Positions 1 to 8,768 of a stretch of 64,000 nt of DNA are shown here, piece after piece. The DNA is from Pseudomonas sp. HOU2 (lineage in GTDB: Bacteria; Pseudomonadota; Gammaproteobacteria; Pseudomonadales; Pseudomonadaceae), in NCBI RefSeq assembly GCF_040729435.1, contig NZ_CP160398.1, positions 2,914,001-2,978,000 of the forward strand. Direction: 5' to 3'. The notes below the pieces were generated by a model, which was given only the letters and a program-made list of their open reading frames with translations, had not been told where the DNA came from and did not search any database. The stretch's first letter is position 1. Each line of letters opens with the position of its first letter. A program made the position numbers and the translations under genes.

Positions 1-209
1 TGCTCGGTCGGGCAGTCCATCGCTTCGATGCGGAAACTGCTCAACCGGGCGTCGGCGCTGGTCTTTTCGCTCAGTTGCACCAACGCAGGTGCGGGGGCTC
101 TCGACGCGCAGCAGGCATCGCCACCGTGGTCGTGCTTGTGCACAGGCTGCAATTTGGGGCTGTGGTCGTGTCCCGCGTGGGATTTGTGGTTGTGCTGGGA
201 ATCGCTCAT
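1..209 (-). CDS. cadA: Heavy-metal-translocating P-type ATPase, N-terminus (partial)
   Basis: The first 69 codons of a gene that runs off the left edge. The N-terminus is rich in His (HNHKSHAGHDH, then HKHDHGGDACC), which suggests a metal-binding tail. It is followed by FRIEAMDCPTE, the start of a heavy-metal-associated domain whose MDCP motif is typical of Zn/Cd/Pb-exporting P1B-type ATPases. Such pumps sit in the inner membrane and expel Cd(II), Zn(II) or Pb(II) using ATP. It is divergent from cadR, and the shared intergenic region carries a MerR-type promoter directed at this gene. The ATPase core is outside the window, so the metal specificity is inferred from cadR and the leader only. 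Confidence 0.85.
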   Translation of the reverse strand, partial: MSDSQHNHKSHAGHDHSPKLQPVHKHDHGGDACCASRAPAPALVQLSEKTSADARLSSFRIEAMDCPTE

Positions 210-239
210 TGGTCGCGTCCATGAAGGTGCCTGTTGCCA

Positions 240-270
240 AGTAAAGACCCTGTAGCCACTATAGGGTCAA
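240..270 (-). promoter_or_regulatory. MerR/CadR-type promoter and operator for cadA
   Basis: On the minus strand a -35 box TTGACC (265-270) and a -10 box TTTACT (240-245) are separated by 19 bp, the over-long spacing of MerR-family-activated promoters. An inverted repeat, GACCCT...AGGGTC, occupies 246-268 and so fills the spacer. This is the expected place for a CadR dimer to twist the promoter into an active form when it binds metal. It lies 31 bp upstream of the cadA start and 26 bp upstream of cadR, so cadR is probably also autoregulated. Confidence 0.8.
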
Positions 271-293
271 GCACCCATTTGGAGATGGCCGTC

Positions 294-743
294 ATGAAGA
301 TCGGCGAACTGGCGAAACTCACCGACTGCGCCGTGGAGACCATCCGCTACTACGAGCGCGAAAACCTCCTGCCGGAACCGGCGCGCAGCGACGGCAACTA
401 TCGCGTCTACACCCAGGCCCACGCCGAACGCCTGACCTTCATCCGCAACTGCCGCACCCTCGACATGACCCTCGAAGAAATCCGCAGCCTGCTGGCCATG
501 CGTGACAGCCCGCAGGATCAGTGTGCAAGCGTGAATACGCTGATCGACGAACACATCCAGCATGTGAAAGCGCGGATTGATGGGTTGCTGGCGTTGCAGA
601 CACAACTGCTCGACCTGCGCCAACGTTGCGGCGAAGGGCCGGGGGCGGATCAGTGCGGGATTTTGCAGCGGCTGGAGGTGAGTGGCGGGGTTGTGGCGAC
701 GGAGGTCGAACACTCCCACGTAGGCCGCAGCCACGGCCACTGA
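294..743 (+). CDS. cadR: Cd(II)/Pb(II)-responsive MerR-family regulator CadR
   Basis: A 149-residue MerR-family activator. The winged helix-turn-helix is at residues 1-70 (MKIGELAK, ETIRYYERENLLP, NYRVY), followed by a dimerisation helix. C77 at the start of that helix and C112 and C121 in the C-terminal loop match the three-cysteine Cd/Pb site known in CadR/PbrR proteins. The C-terminal tail (HSHVGRSHGH) adds His residues like the second metal site reported for Pseudomonas CadR. The ATG at 294 is preferred to upstream starts because the MerR domain begins exactly with MKIGELAK and GGAG lies 10 nt upstream. It is divergent from cadA and shares its operator. Confidence 0.93.
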   Translation: MKIGELAKLTDCAVETIRYYERENLLPEPARSDGNYRVYTQAHAERLTFIRNCRTLDMTLEEIRSLLAMRDSPQDQCASVNTLIDEHIQHVKARIDGLLALQTQLLDLRQRCGEGPGADQCGILQRLEVSGGVVATEVEHSHVGRSHGH

Positions 744-759
744 CAACACCACAAAATAT

Positions 760-848
760 TGTGGGAGCTGGCTTGCCAGCGATAGCGGTTTTACAGACAC
801 ATCAATGTTGAATGTGCTGCCGTCATCGCTGGCAAGCCAGCTCCCACA
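760..848. repeat. Paired REP element, family A
   Basis: Two inverted copies of a roughly 25-bp unit (TGTGGGAGCTGGCTTGCCAG on the left, its reverse complement on the right) flank about 40 bp. Each unit has its own CTGGCTTGCCAG palindrome. The same unit recurs at 8191, 11313, 20579, 37465 and 38265. It fills the convergent gap between cadR and thyA. Confidence 0.9.
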
Positions 849-865
849 GGTTTAATGGCAGTCTG

Positions 866-1837
866 TCAGACCGCCATCGGCGCGGTCATCGGCGCATGGT
901 GCTCGTAACCTTCCAGCGAGAAATCGCTCGGTTCCACCAGCTCCAGCCACTCCGGCTGATACACACCGGTCTTGGCGAACTCCGGCACGCGGTCGGAGAT
1001 TTTCAGTTTCGGCATGGCGAACGGCTCGCGCTTGAGCTGTTCGTTAAGCATGTCCAGGTGGTTCTCGTAGACGTGCGCATCACCGATGAAATAGGTGAAC
1101 CAGCGCGGCGTGTAGCCGGTCAGGCGCCCGATCAGGCTGAGCAGCGCAGCGCCTTCGGTGAGGTTGAACGGCGTGCCCAGGCCCAGGTCGTTGGAGCGGA
1201 TGTACAGGGTCAGGGAGATCTCTCTGGTCTCGACATTCGGGTGGAACTGGTACAGCAGATGGCATGGCGGCAGGGCCATTTCATCGAGCTGGGCGACGTT
1301 CCAGCCGTGGAACAGGATGCGGCGGCTGCCCGGATCCTTGATGATCGTGTCGACACACTGGCGCACCTGGTCGATGGCTTTGTACAGCACCACATAGGCC
1401 TGGCCGTCTTCTTCGCCTTGAGCGATCTGCTTGTAGCCGTTGCTCAGGGTTTGTTCGATGGCGGCGGTGTTGCTCAGCGGGATCTGCTTGTACGCCGGCC
1501 ATTTGCGCCATTGCACGCCGTAGATTTCGCCGAGGTCGTCTTCGCCCTGACGGAACGGGTTGGCCAGCCACTGCGCGTTTTCGTTGGCGTTCTGGTCCCA
1601 GACCTTGCAGCCCAGCGCACGGAATTCAGCGGCGTTGTTCACCCCACGCAGAAAACCGCACATCTCACCGATGGCCGATTTGAACGCCATCTTGCGGGTG
1701 GTGATCGCCGGAAAGCCTTCCTGCAGATCGAAACGCAGCATCGCACCCGGGAAGCTGATGGTGTTGATGCCGGTGCGGTTGGCCTGTTTGCTGCCGTTCT
1801 TGATGACGTGCGAGACCAGTTCGAGATATTGCTTCAT
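866..1837 (-). CDS. thyA: Thymidylate synthase
   Basis: ThyA methylates dUMP to dTMP with 5,10-methylene-tetrahydrofolate as carbon donor and reductant, in the cytoplasm. The 323-residue protein has the full set of family motifs: RTG near residue 21, SRR at 171-173 for the dUMP phosphate, the catalytic nucleophile C192 in [10 protein letters not shown], the RSND motif and [12 protein letters not shown] near the C-terminus. It is longer than the 264-residue E. coli enzyme but similar to other pseudomonad forms. It lies 50 bp downstream of lgt on the same strand, the conserved lgt-thyA arrangement, and has an AGG Shine-Dalgarno before the ATG. Confidence 0.97.
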   Translation of the reverse strand: MKQYLELVSHVIKNGSKQANRTGINTISFPGAMLRFDLQEGFPAITTRKMAFKSAIGEMCGFLRGVNNAAEFRALGCKVWDQNANENAQWLANPFRQGEDDLGEIYGVQWRKWPAYKQIPLSNTAAIEQTLSNGYKQIAQGEEDGQAYVVLYKAIDQVRQCVDTIIKDPGSRRILFHGWNVAQLDEMALPPCHLLYQFHPNVETREISLTLYIRSNDLGLGTPFNLTEGAALLSLIGRLTGYTPRWFTYFIGDAHVYENHLDMLNEQLKREPFAMPKLKISDRVPEFAKTGVYQPEWLELVEPSDFSLEGYEHHAPMTAPMAV

Positions 1838-1858
1838 GAGTTACCTGTGTCCTTTGAG

Positions 1859-1879
1859 CCCCGGCGTCGCGCGCCGGGG
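1859..1879. other. Intercistronic GC hairpin between lgt and thyA
   Basis: The inverted repeat CCCCGGCG / CGCCGGGG with a 5-nt loop lies in the 50-bp gap between the lgt stop and the thyA start. No U-tract follows on the minus strand, so it is more likely an mRNA-stability or attenuating stem than a terminator. Confidence 0.45.
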
Positions 1880-1887
1880 TTCGTAGT

Positions 1888-2703
1888 TTAAGCGGTCGGC
1901 GCGAGCGGCGCTGCCGGCGCACGACGATAGGCCAGCCAGATCAGGAACAGCCCGCCGACGATCATCGGTACGCACAGCACCTGACCCATGGTCAGCCAGT
2001 TCCAGGCCAGGTAGCCCAGTTGCGCGTCCGGTACGCGGACGAACTCGACGATGAAACGGAAAATGCCATAAAACAGCGCGAACATGCCGGATACTGCCAT
2101 GGTCGGACGCGGTTTACGCGAGAACAGCCACAGGATCAGGAACAGCGCCACGCCTTCGAGCGCGAACTGATACAGCTGCGACGGGTGACGCGGCAACTGC
2201 GCCGGATCGCTGAACGGCGGGAAGATCATCGCCCACGGCACGTCAGTCGGCTTGCCCCACAGCTCGGCGTTGATGAAGTTACCGATACGCCCGGCACCCA
2301 GACCGATCGGCACCATCGGCGCAACGAAGTCCATCAACTGGAAGAAGGTCTTGCCGTTACGCTTGCCGAACCACAGCGCAGCGAGCATCACCCCGATGAA
2401 CCCGCCGTGGAACGACATGCCGCCCTTCCACACTTCGAAAATCAGCGTCGGGTTGGCGATGTAGGCGCTCAGGTCATAGAACAGCACGTAACCCAGACGG
2501 CCACCGACAATCACCCCCATCGACAGCCAGAACACCAGATCGGAGAGCTTCTCCTTGGTCCAGGTCGGGTCGAAGCGGTTGAGCCGGCTCGACGCCAGCA
2601 GCCATGCGCCGCCGATGCCGACAAGGTACATCAGACCGTACCAGTGGATTTTCAGCGGACCGATGGCCAGGGCCACCGGGTCGATCTGCGGGTAAGGCAG
2701 CAT
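1888..2703 (-). CDS. lgt: Prolipoprotein diacylglyceryl transferase
   Basis: Lgt transfers diacylglyceryl from phosphatidylglycerol to the lipobox cysteine of prolipoproteins, the first step of lipoprotein maturation in the inner membrane. The 271-residue protein is mostly hydrophobic with about seven membrane segments. It carries the signature motifs [11 protein letters not shown] (67-77), [11 protein letters not shown] (94-104, including H99) and [13 protein letters not shown] (138-150, including R139). A strong GAGGAG Shine-Dalgarno precedes the ATG at 2703. It is probably co-transcribed with thyA. Confidence 0.97.
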   Translation of the reverse strand: MLPYPQIDPVALAIGPLKIHWYGLMYLVGIGGAWLLASSRLNRFDPTWTKEKLSDLVFWLSMGVIVGGRLGYVLFYDLSAYIANPTLIFEVWKGGMSFHGGFIGVMLAALWFGKRNGKTFFQLMDFVAPMVPIGLGAGRIGNFINAELWGKPTDVPWAMIFPPFSDPAQLPRHPSQLYQFALEGVALFLILWLFSRKPRPTMAVSGMFALFYGIFRFIVEFVRVPDAQLGYLAWNWLTMGQVLCVPMIVGGLFLIWLAYRRAPAAPLAPTA

Positions 2704-2783
2704 TGCGACTCCTCGTTAGAGTTGAAACCAAAATTCCCGGGCGACGCTGCCACCTCAGGATTAAGCCAGGATTGCCAAATGTG

Positions 2784-3566
2784 TCAGAGCAGGAAATTCA
2801 AACCCACGCAGAACAGCAAAGCGGCGAACAGTCTTTTCAGCAAGCGCGGCGACAACCTGTGGGCCAATCGCGCGCCGAGACGGGCGAAGACCATGCTGGT
2901 CAGGGCGATGCCCAACAGCGCCGGCAAATAAACAAAACCGAGACTATGCGGCGGCAACAACGAATCGTGCCAGCCCAGAATCATGAAACTTAATGCACTG
3001 ACCAGGGCGATCGGCAGGCCACAGGCTGACGAGGTCGCCACGGCTTGCTGCATCGGCACGCTGCGCCAGGTCAGAAACGGCACGGTCAGCGAACCGCCGC
3101 CGACGCCAAAAATCGCCGACGCCCAACCGATCACGCTCCCCGCCACGGTCAGACCGAGTTTGCCGGGGACGGTTCGACTGGCCTTGGGCTTGATGTCCAG
3201 CGCCAACTGCAGCGAGATCACCAAGGCAAATACGCCGATGATCTTTTGCAGATTCGGCCCGGAAATCGCCTCGGCCGTCAGCGCACCGAAACCGGCGCCG
3301 AGCAGTATGCCCACCGCCATCCACTTGAAGATCGGCCAGCGCACGGCGCCACGCCGATGGTGTTCACGCACGGCGTTGACCGACGTAAAAATGATCGTCG
3401 CCAGCGACGTGCCAACCGCCAGATGCGTAAGGATCGACTGATCGAAACCCTGCAAGGTAAAACTGAACACCAGCACCGGGACAATGATGATCCCGCCGCC
3501 CACCCCGAACAGCCCGGCCAGCACGCCCGCACAGGCGCCCAGCGCCAGATAGAGCAGAAATTCCAC
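2784..3566 (-). CDS. TauE/SafE-family membrane permease (sulfite/anion exporter type)
   Basis: A predicted 260-residue inner-membrane protein of the TauE/SafE (formerly DUF81) family with about eight hydrophobic helices. The family hallmark is duplicated here: AGLFGVGGGIIIVPVL near the N-terminus and SAIFGVGGGSLTVPFL in the second half. Members are linked to export of sulfite, sulfoacetate or other organosulfur anions, but the substrate cannot be told from sequence. I chose the GTG at 3566 because GGGGAGA lies 7-8 nt upstream and the protein then begins directly with the first helix. An in-frame ATG at 3605 would add 13 non-membrane residues. It reads in the same direction as lgt, 80 bp away. 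Confidence 0.88.
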   Translation of the reverse strand: MEFLLYLALGACAGVLAGLFGVGGGIIIVPVLVFSFTLQGFDQSILTHLAVGTSLATIIFTSVNAVREHHRRGAVRWPIFKWMAVGILLGAGFGALTAEAISGPNLQKIIGVFALVISLQLALDIKPKASRTVPGKLGLTVAGSVIGWASAIFGVGGGSLTVPFLTWRSVPMQQAVATSSACGLPIALVSALSFMILGWHDSLLPPHSLGFVYLPALLGIALTSMVFARLGARLAHRLSPRLLKRLFAALLFCVGLNFLL

Positions 3567-3696
3567 GGCCGTCTCCCCGACGCATCCCCAAAACCGGAGC
3601 GGCATGGTAACGGATGCATGGCCTTTGGCTCCACTTGCGATGGATGCACGGACGACGACTGCGTAGAGTGAGCAGAAAACACACAAGGACCACCTT

Positions 3697-4443
3697 ATGT
3701 GCCTGATCGTTTTCGCCTGGCGCCCGGGCCATGCCCAGCCGCTGATCGTCGCGGCCAACCGTGACGAGTTCTACGCCCGCCCGAGCCTGCCGCTGGCGCC
3801 ATGGGCCGACGCGCCGCATGTGCATGCCGGCCGCGATCTTGAGGCTGGCGGCACGTGGCTGGGGATTGGTGCCAACGGACGTTTCGCCGCACTGACCAAT
3901 ATCCGCGACCCGCACCAGCCGCCGGCGCGCAAGTCACGAGGGGAACTGGTGGCGCGGTTTCTCACGGGCGATGCGTCGATTGATGATTACTTAAGCGATG
4001 TGGTCGCGCGCTCGCCGGAGTACGCCGGGTTCAACCTGCTGCTGGGTAATGCCCATGAGCTGTGGCACTTCAATGCGCGGACGTCGGAACCGGTGATGCT
4101 CGAGCCAGGAGTTTACGGGCTATCGAATGCCGGGCTGGATACGCCGTGGCCGAAGCTGCTCAAGGCCAAGGCTGCGTTGAATGCGGTGCTGGATGATCCA
4201 CAGCCTGCGCGGTTGCTGGAATTGCTGGGCGATGCGCAAACCGCGCCATTCGCCGAGCTGCCGGACACCGGGGTCGGGCTGGCCACTGAATCACTGCTGT
4301 CGAGTGTGTTTATTGCCAGTCAAAGTTACGGGACGCGGGCGAGTACGGCGTTGATCGTGCAGGCGGATGGCACGCGGCGGATGGTGGAGCGCAGTTTCGG
4401 GCCGTATGGCGGGCATTTGGGCGAGGTGGAGATCAATACCTGA
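3697..4443 (+). CDS. NRDE-family (TANGO2-like) protein
   Basis: A 248-residue protein beginning MCLIVFAW and containing AANRDEFYARP (residues 20-30), the Asn-Arg-Asp-Glu motif that names the NRDE/TANGO2 family. The conserved GGTWLGI and FAALTNIRDP stretches follow. The N-terminal Cys after Met recalls the Ntn-hydrolase fold suggested for this family. The biochemical role is unknown; eukaryotic TANGO2 has been linked to heme and lipid handling. It is transcribed divergently from the TauE/SafE gene with 130 bp between the starts. Confidence 0.85.
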   Translation: MCLIVFAWRPGHAQPLIVAANRDEFYARPSLPLAPWADAPHVHAGRDLEAGGTWLGIGANGRFAALTNIRDPHQPPARKSRGELVARFLTGDASIDDYLSDVVARSPEYAGFNLLLGNAHELWHFNARTSEPVMLEPGVYGLSNAGLDTPWPKLLKAKAALNAVLDDPQPARLLELLGDAQTAPFAELPDTGVGLATESLLSSVFIASQSYGTRASTALIVQADGTRRMVERSFGPYGGHLGEVEINT

Positions 4444-4457
4444 AAGTGAGCAACCAT

Positions 4458-4588
4458 TGTGGCGAGGGAGCTTGCTCCCGCTCGGGTGCGAAGCAGCCGC
4501 AACCCAGTCAATGCGATCTCTCAGAAGAGTCTCATTGACCGAATTGGGAGCGCTCCGCACTCCAGCGGGAGCAAGCTCCCTCGCCACA
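4458..4588. repeat. Paired REP element, family B
   Basis: Inverted copies of TGTGGCGAGGGAGCTTGCTC lie at both ends of about 130 bp, with an internal CGAAGCAGCC-type segment. It separates the convergent NRDE gene and ptsP. Confidence 0.9.
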
Positions 4589-4602
4589 GGGTCATCAGCC
4601 TT

Positions 4603-6882
4603 TCAGAGGGCCTTGTTGACCGCCGGCGGGTTCATCTTCGACAGCCCGAGATTCTTCAGCGCCAGTTGCAGCGAGCTGTGGATAACTTGCGGGTTGTCGA
4701 TCTTCATCAGCTCCGCCAGCAGATCCTTGGCCTTGCTCAGGTTGATCTGACGCAGCATCCACTTCACTTTCGGCAGGTTGGTGGCGTTCATCGACAGGCT
4801 GTCGAAGCCCATCGCCATCAACAGCACCGCCGCTGCCGGATCACCGGCCATTTCGCCGCAGATGCTCACCGGTTTGCCTTCGGCATGTGCGTCGCGCACC
4901 ACGGTTTGCAGGGCTTGCAGCACCGCAGGGTGCAGGTAGTCGTAAAGATCGGCCACTCGCGGGTTGTTGCGGTCGACGGCCAGCAGGTACTGGGTCAGGT
5001 CGTTGGAGCCGACCGACAGGAAGTCCACCTGCCGCGCCAGTTCCTTGGTCTGATAAACCGCGGCCGGTATCTCGATCATTACGCCAATAGGCGGCATCGG
5101 CACGTCGGTGCCTTCGTCGCGCACTTCACCCCAGGCCCGGTGGATCAGGTGCAGGGCTTCTTCGAGTTCGTGGGTGCCGGAGATCATCGGCAGCAGGATC
5201 CGCAGGTTGTTCAGGCCTTCGCTGGCCTTGAGCATCGCGCGGGTCTGCACCAGGAAGATTTCCGGGTGGTCGAGGGTCACGCGAATCCCGCGCCAGCCGA
5301 GGAACGGATTGTCTTCCTTGATCGGGAAGTACGACAGCGACTTGTCACCGCCGATGTCCAGGCTGCGCATGGTCACCGGTTGCGGGTGGAACGCGGCGAG
5401 CTGCTCGCGGTAGATCGCCAGCTGTTCCTTTTCGCTCGGGAAGCGCTGGTTGATCATGAACGGCACTTCGGTGCGGTACAGGCCGACACCTTCGGCGCCG
5501 CGCTTCTGTGCCCGCGCCACATCCGCCAGCAGGCCGGTGTTGACCCACAGCGGCATGCGATGGCCATCGAGGGTCACGCACGGCAGATCACGCAGGGTGT
5601 CGAGGCCCAGCGCCAGTTGTTTCTCTTCTTCGACAACCTCGGCGAACTGCTTGCGCAGCACATCGCTGGGGTTGGTGTAGACCTCGCCGCGGGTGCCATC
5701 GACGATCACTTCGATGCCGTCGACCTTGGCGTACGGCAGGTCGACCAGGCCCATCACCGTCGGAATGCCCATGGCCCGGGCCAGGATCGCGACGTGCGAG
5801 TTACCCGAACCGAGAACCGACACCAGACCGACCAGCGTGCCTTCCGGCACCTCGCCGAGCATGGCCGGAGTCAGCTCTTCGCTGACCAGAATGGTTTTTT
5901 CCGGGTAGACCAGGTTTTGCTGACGCTCTTCCTGCAGGTAGGCCAGCAGGCGCCGGCCGAGGTCCTTGACGTCCGACGCACGCTCACGCAGGTAGGCGTC
6001 GTCCATCAGTTCGAAACGGTTGACGTGCTCGGTGACCACCTGACGCAGCGCGCCCTGGGCCCACTGGCCGGTCTTGATCACGGTGGTGATTTCGCTGCCC
6101 AGCGAGGCATCGTCGAGCATCATCAGGTAGACGTCGAACAGCGCGCGCTCTTCCGGGCGCAGCTGGGTCGCGAGTTTGGCGGACAACGCGCGCATGTCGG
6201 CGCGCACGCCTTCGATGGCGGTCTTGAACAGCGCCAGCTCAGCGTCGATGTCGGTGATGTGCTTGTCCGGCACCACGTCCAGGTCCGCCGGCGGCAGCAT
6301 CACCACCGCAGTACCGACCGCCGCACCCGGTGAACCCGGTACGCCGACGAACTTGGCTTCCTGAATGCCCTTGCCCTGACGGCCCAGACCGCGGATCGAA
6401 CCGGTGGCCTCGGCGTGGGCGATTACGCCGGCGAGCTGCGCGCTCATGGTCACGAGGAAGGCTTCTTCACCTTCATCGAACTGGCGGCGTTCTTTCTGCT
6501 GGATGACCAACACGCCGACGACGCGGCGGTGGTGAATGATCGGCGCCCCGAGGAAGGAGGCGTAGCGCTCCTCGCCGGTCTCGGCGAAGTAGCGGTAGCG
6601 CGGGTGATCCGCGGCGTTTTCGAGGTTCAGGGGTTCTTCACGCGTGCCGACCAGACCCACCAGACCTTCGTTGGGTGCCATGCTGACCTTGCCGATCGAG
6701 CGCTTGTTCAAGCCCTCGGTGGCCATCAGGACGAAGCGGTTGGTCTCGGGATCAAGCAGGTAGACCGAGCAGACCTGGCTGCCCATGGCCTCTTTGACGC
6801 GCAACACAATAATCCCCAACGCCGCCTTGAGATCCTTGGCGGAGTTAACTTCCTGGACGATCTTGCGCAGCGTATTGAGCAT
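4603..6882 (-). CDS. ptsP: Phosphoenolpyruvate--protein phosphotransferase PtsP (EI-Ntr)
   Basis: The 759-residue enzyme I of the nitrogen phosphotransferase system takes phosphate from PEP and passes it to NPr (PtsO) and EIIA-Ntr (PtsN), a regulatory rather than sugar-transporting relay. A GAF domain occupies about residues 17-155. The EI N-terminal and swivelling phosphohistidine domains follow, with phospho-acceptor H363 in NSHVAILARAMGIPTVMG. A PEP-binding TIM barrel carries GSNDLTQY and the SICGEMAGDP motif with the active-site Cys. It starts 22 bp after the rppH stop on the same strand, the usual rppH-ptsP operon, so it is probably co-transcribed with rppH. Confidence 0.96.
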   Translation of the reverse strand: MLNTLRKIVQEVNSAKDLKAALGIIVLRVKEAMGSQVCSVYLLDPETNRFVLMATEGLNKRSIGKVSMAPNEGLVGLVGTREEPLNLENAADHPRYRYFAETGEERYASFLGAPIIHHRRVVGVLVIQQKERRQFDEGEEAFLVTMSAQLAGVIAHAEATGSIRGLGRQGKGIQEAKFVGVPGSPGAAVGTAVVMLPPADLDVVPDKHITDIDAELALFKTAIEGVRADMRALSAKLATQLRPEERALFDVYLMMLDDASLGSEITTVIKTGQWAQGALRQVVTEHVNRFELMDDAYLRERASDVKDLGRRLLAYLQEERQQNLVYPEKTILVSEELTPAMLGEVPEGTLVGLVSVLGSGNSHVAILARAMGIPTVMGLVDLPYAKVDGIEVIVDGTRGEVYTNPSDVLRKQFAEVVEEEKQLALGLDTLRDLPCVTLDGHRMPLWVNTGLLADVARAQKRGAEGVGLYRTEVPFMINQRFPSEKEQLAIYREQLAAFHPQPVTMRSLDIGGDKSLSYFPIKEDNPFLGWRGIRVTLDHPEIFLVQTRAMLKASEGLNNLRILLPMISGTHELEEALHLIHRAWGEVRDEGTDVPMPPIGVMIEIPAAVYQTKELARQVDFLSVGSNDLTQYLLAVDRNNPRVADLYDYLHPAVLQALQTVVRDAHAEGKPVSICGEMAGDPAAAVLLMAMGFDSLSMNATNLPKVKWMLRQINLSKAKDLLAELMKIDNPQVIHSSLQLALKNLGLSKMNPPAVNKAL

Positions 6883-6904
6883 GGCTCGGGGTCGAACTCC
6901 GTCG

Positions 6905-7384
6905 TCAGTCGCGCGCTAAAAGGCGCGGGGCAAGCTCTTTGAGGGCGCGTCGATACACCTCGCGCTTGAATGTCACCACCTGGCCCAACGGATACCAATA
7001 ACTGACCCAGCGCCAGCCATCGAACTCCGGTTTACCGGTCAAATCCATCCGCACCCGCTGCTCGTTGGAGATCAGGCGCAGGAGAAACCATTTCTGCTTC
7101 TGGCCGATGCACAGCGGTTGGCTGTGGGTACGCACCAGACGTTGCGGCAAACGATAGCGCAACCAGCCCCGGGTACAGGCCAGTATTTCAACATCTTCAC
7201 GTTCCAGGCCAACTTCTTCGTTCAGCTCGCGGTACAAGGCGTCTTCCGGCGTCTCCTCGGGGTTGATTCCCCCTTGCGGAAACTGCCAGGCATCCTGATT
7301 GATACGGCGAGCCCATAGCACCTGGCCGGCGTCATTCGTCAGAATGATCCCGACATTGGGGCGGAAACCATCGGGGTCGATCAC
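6905..7384 (-). CDS. rppH: RNA pyrophosphohydrolase RppH
   Basis: RppH is a Nudix hydrolase that removes pyrophosphate from triphosphorylated mRNA 5' ends and so triggers RNase E decay. The Nudix box [20 protein letters not shown] begins at residue 39. The N-terminal [14 protein letters not shown] and the WQFPQGG lead-in are diagnostic. I chose the GTG at 7384 (159 residues) because the conserved family N-terminus M-I-D-P-D-G begins there; an upstream start would add 20 unconserved residues. It is followed directly by ptsP. Confidence 0.95.
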
Positions 7385-7527
7385 GGCAACAACCTCGCAA
7401 ACGCATGTCGCCGCATTGTTCCACAAAGCTTGATAAGGCGGCAACGAAGGTTCCTACCTTATGTGCACTCTTGTGAAAAGACCGTATTCTTGTCGCCTTT
7501 TTACTGACTTTTCAGCGGGTAACTGCA

Positions 7528-8184
7528 ATGCGCCTGGCTCTATTCGATTTGGACAACACCCTTCTGGGCGGCGACAGCGATCACGCCTGGGGCGACTATC
7601 TGTGCGAACGCGGCTTCCTCGATCCGGTGGCGTACAAGACGCGCAACGACGAGTTCTATCAGGATTACCTGGCCGGCCAGCTGGATAACGCCGCGTACCT
7701 GAACTTCTGCCTGGAGATCCTCGGTCGCACCGACATGGCCGTGCTCGATCAATGGCACAACGACTATATGCGCGACTGCATCGAACCGATCGTGCTGCCC
7801 AAGGCGCTGGAACTGCTGAAACAGCACCGCGACGCCGGCGACAAACTGGTGATCATCACCGCCACCAACCGCTTCGTCACTGCACCGATTGCCGTACGCC
7901 TGGGCGTCGAAACCCTGATCGCCACCGAGTGCGAGATGGTCGATGGCCGCTACACCGGGCGCAGCACCGACATTCCGTGCTTCCGTGAGGGCAAGGTGAC
8001 GCGCCTCAATCGCTGGCTGGAGGAAACCGGGTATTCGCTGGATGACAGCTATTTCTATAGCGATTCGATGAATGATCTGCCGCTGCTGGAGCAGGTGGCG
8101 AACCCGGTGGCCGTTGACCCGGATCCGAATCTGCGGGCCGAGGCCGAGAAGCGTGGCTGGCCAGTCATTAGTCTGCGCGGCTGA
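7528..8184 (+). CDS. HAD-superfamily hydrolase, subfamily IB (SerB-like phosphatase)
   Basis: A 218-residue cytoplasmic phosphatase with all HAD motifs. The nucleophile and acid/base pair are D7 and D9 in [11 protein letters not shown], motif II is in VIITATNRF, a Lys lies in REGKVTRL and motif IV is [10 protein letters not shown]. The alpha-helical cap inserted after motif I places it in subfamily IB with phosphoserine and histidinol phosphatases. Pseudomonas orthologues next to rppH are often annotated as histidinol-phosphatase, a role I cannot verify here. It is divergent from rppH with 143 bp between starts. Confidence 0.88.
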   Translation: MRLALFDLDNTLLGGDSDHAWGDYLCERGFLDPVAYKTRNDEFYQDYLAGQLDNAAYLNFCLEILGRTDMAVLDQWHNDYMRDCIEPIVLPKALELLKQHRDAGDKLVIITATNRFVTAPIAVRLGVETLIATECEMVDGRYTGRSTDIPCFREGKVTRLNRWLEETGYSLDDSYFYSDSMNDLPLLEQVANPVAVDPDPNLRAEAEKRGWPVISLRG

Positions 8185-8190
8185 TATAGC

Positions 8191-8283
8191 TATCGCTGGC
8201 AAGCCAGCTCCCACAGGTTTTCCAGGTGATCACACCATTTGTGTTCGCTACAGATCCTGTGGGAGCTGGCTTGCCAGCGATTG
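8191..8283. repeat. Paired REP element, family A
   Basis: Inverted copies of the CTGGCTTGCCAG-centred unit, outward boundaries TATCGCTGG and CCAGCGATT, in the convergent gap between the HAD hydrolase and the DUF2269 gene. Confidence 0.9.
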
Positions 8284-8303
8284 AAGCGACGCGGTCTCAA
8301 GCC

Positions 8304-8729
8304 CTAAACAGGTTTGGCGCCCATCAGCCCGGCAATGGCGATAAAACAGACAAAGCTGAATAACGCCAAGGCAAACGTGAACTTGCCAACGCCACCCGGC
8401 GCCTTGCGCAACCGATTCAACCGCACCAGCAACCAGAACCACGCCAGCGCCGCCACGGTGTACAGCACGCTTGAGGCCAGCAGCCAGGTCTGCCCCAGCG
8501 GCCAGCCGACCCGATGCACCATGCCCCAGCCGGTGAAGGGCATGCTCAACAGCGCCAGGCCCATCAACAGCCAGATGAACACCCGTGGCCGTTGCAAGGT
8601 GCGACTACCGGCCGTTGCATCACCTTTGCGGCGCGCCAGAAAAACCCAGATCCCCAGCCCCAGCGCACTGGCCAGCAACACCACAGTGGCGACCATGTGC
8701 GCGGTTTTCAGGGCGGTTAACGTTTCCAT
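8304..8729 (-). CDS. DUF2269-like integral membrane protein
   Basis: A 141-residue protein with four evident hydrophobic helices (about residues 10-30, 50-68, 80-102 and 117-137). The N-terminal MVATVVLLASALGLG and the FxGWGMVHRVGWPL loop fit the small DUF2269 family of predicted inner-membrane proteins. No catalytic motif can be seen and the function is unknown. It lies downstream of ilvA on the same strand with 39 bp between them, so it may be co-transcribed. Confidence 0.75.
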   Translation of the reverse strand: METLTALKTAHMVATVVLLASALGLGIWVFLARRKGDATAGSRTLQRPRVFIWLLMGLALLSMPFTGWGMVHRVGWPLGQTWLLASSVLYTVAALAWFWLLVRLNRLRKAPGGVGKFTFALALFSFVCFIAIAGLMGAKPV

Positions 8730-8768
8730 TGTTCGATTTCCTTAAGGCCTGCCCATCAGCGTAGCCGC

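Noticed and set aside
3567..3758. An N-terminal extension of the TauE/SafE protein
   Set aside because: The extra codons lack a membrane pattern, and the GTG at 3566 has a good Shine-Dalgarno and begins at the first helix.
4459..6333. A 624-codon plus-strand frame opposite ptsP
   Set aside because: It is the antisense shadow of ptsP, begins inside a REP element and has no recognisable motif.
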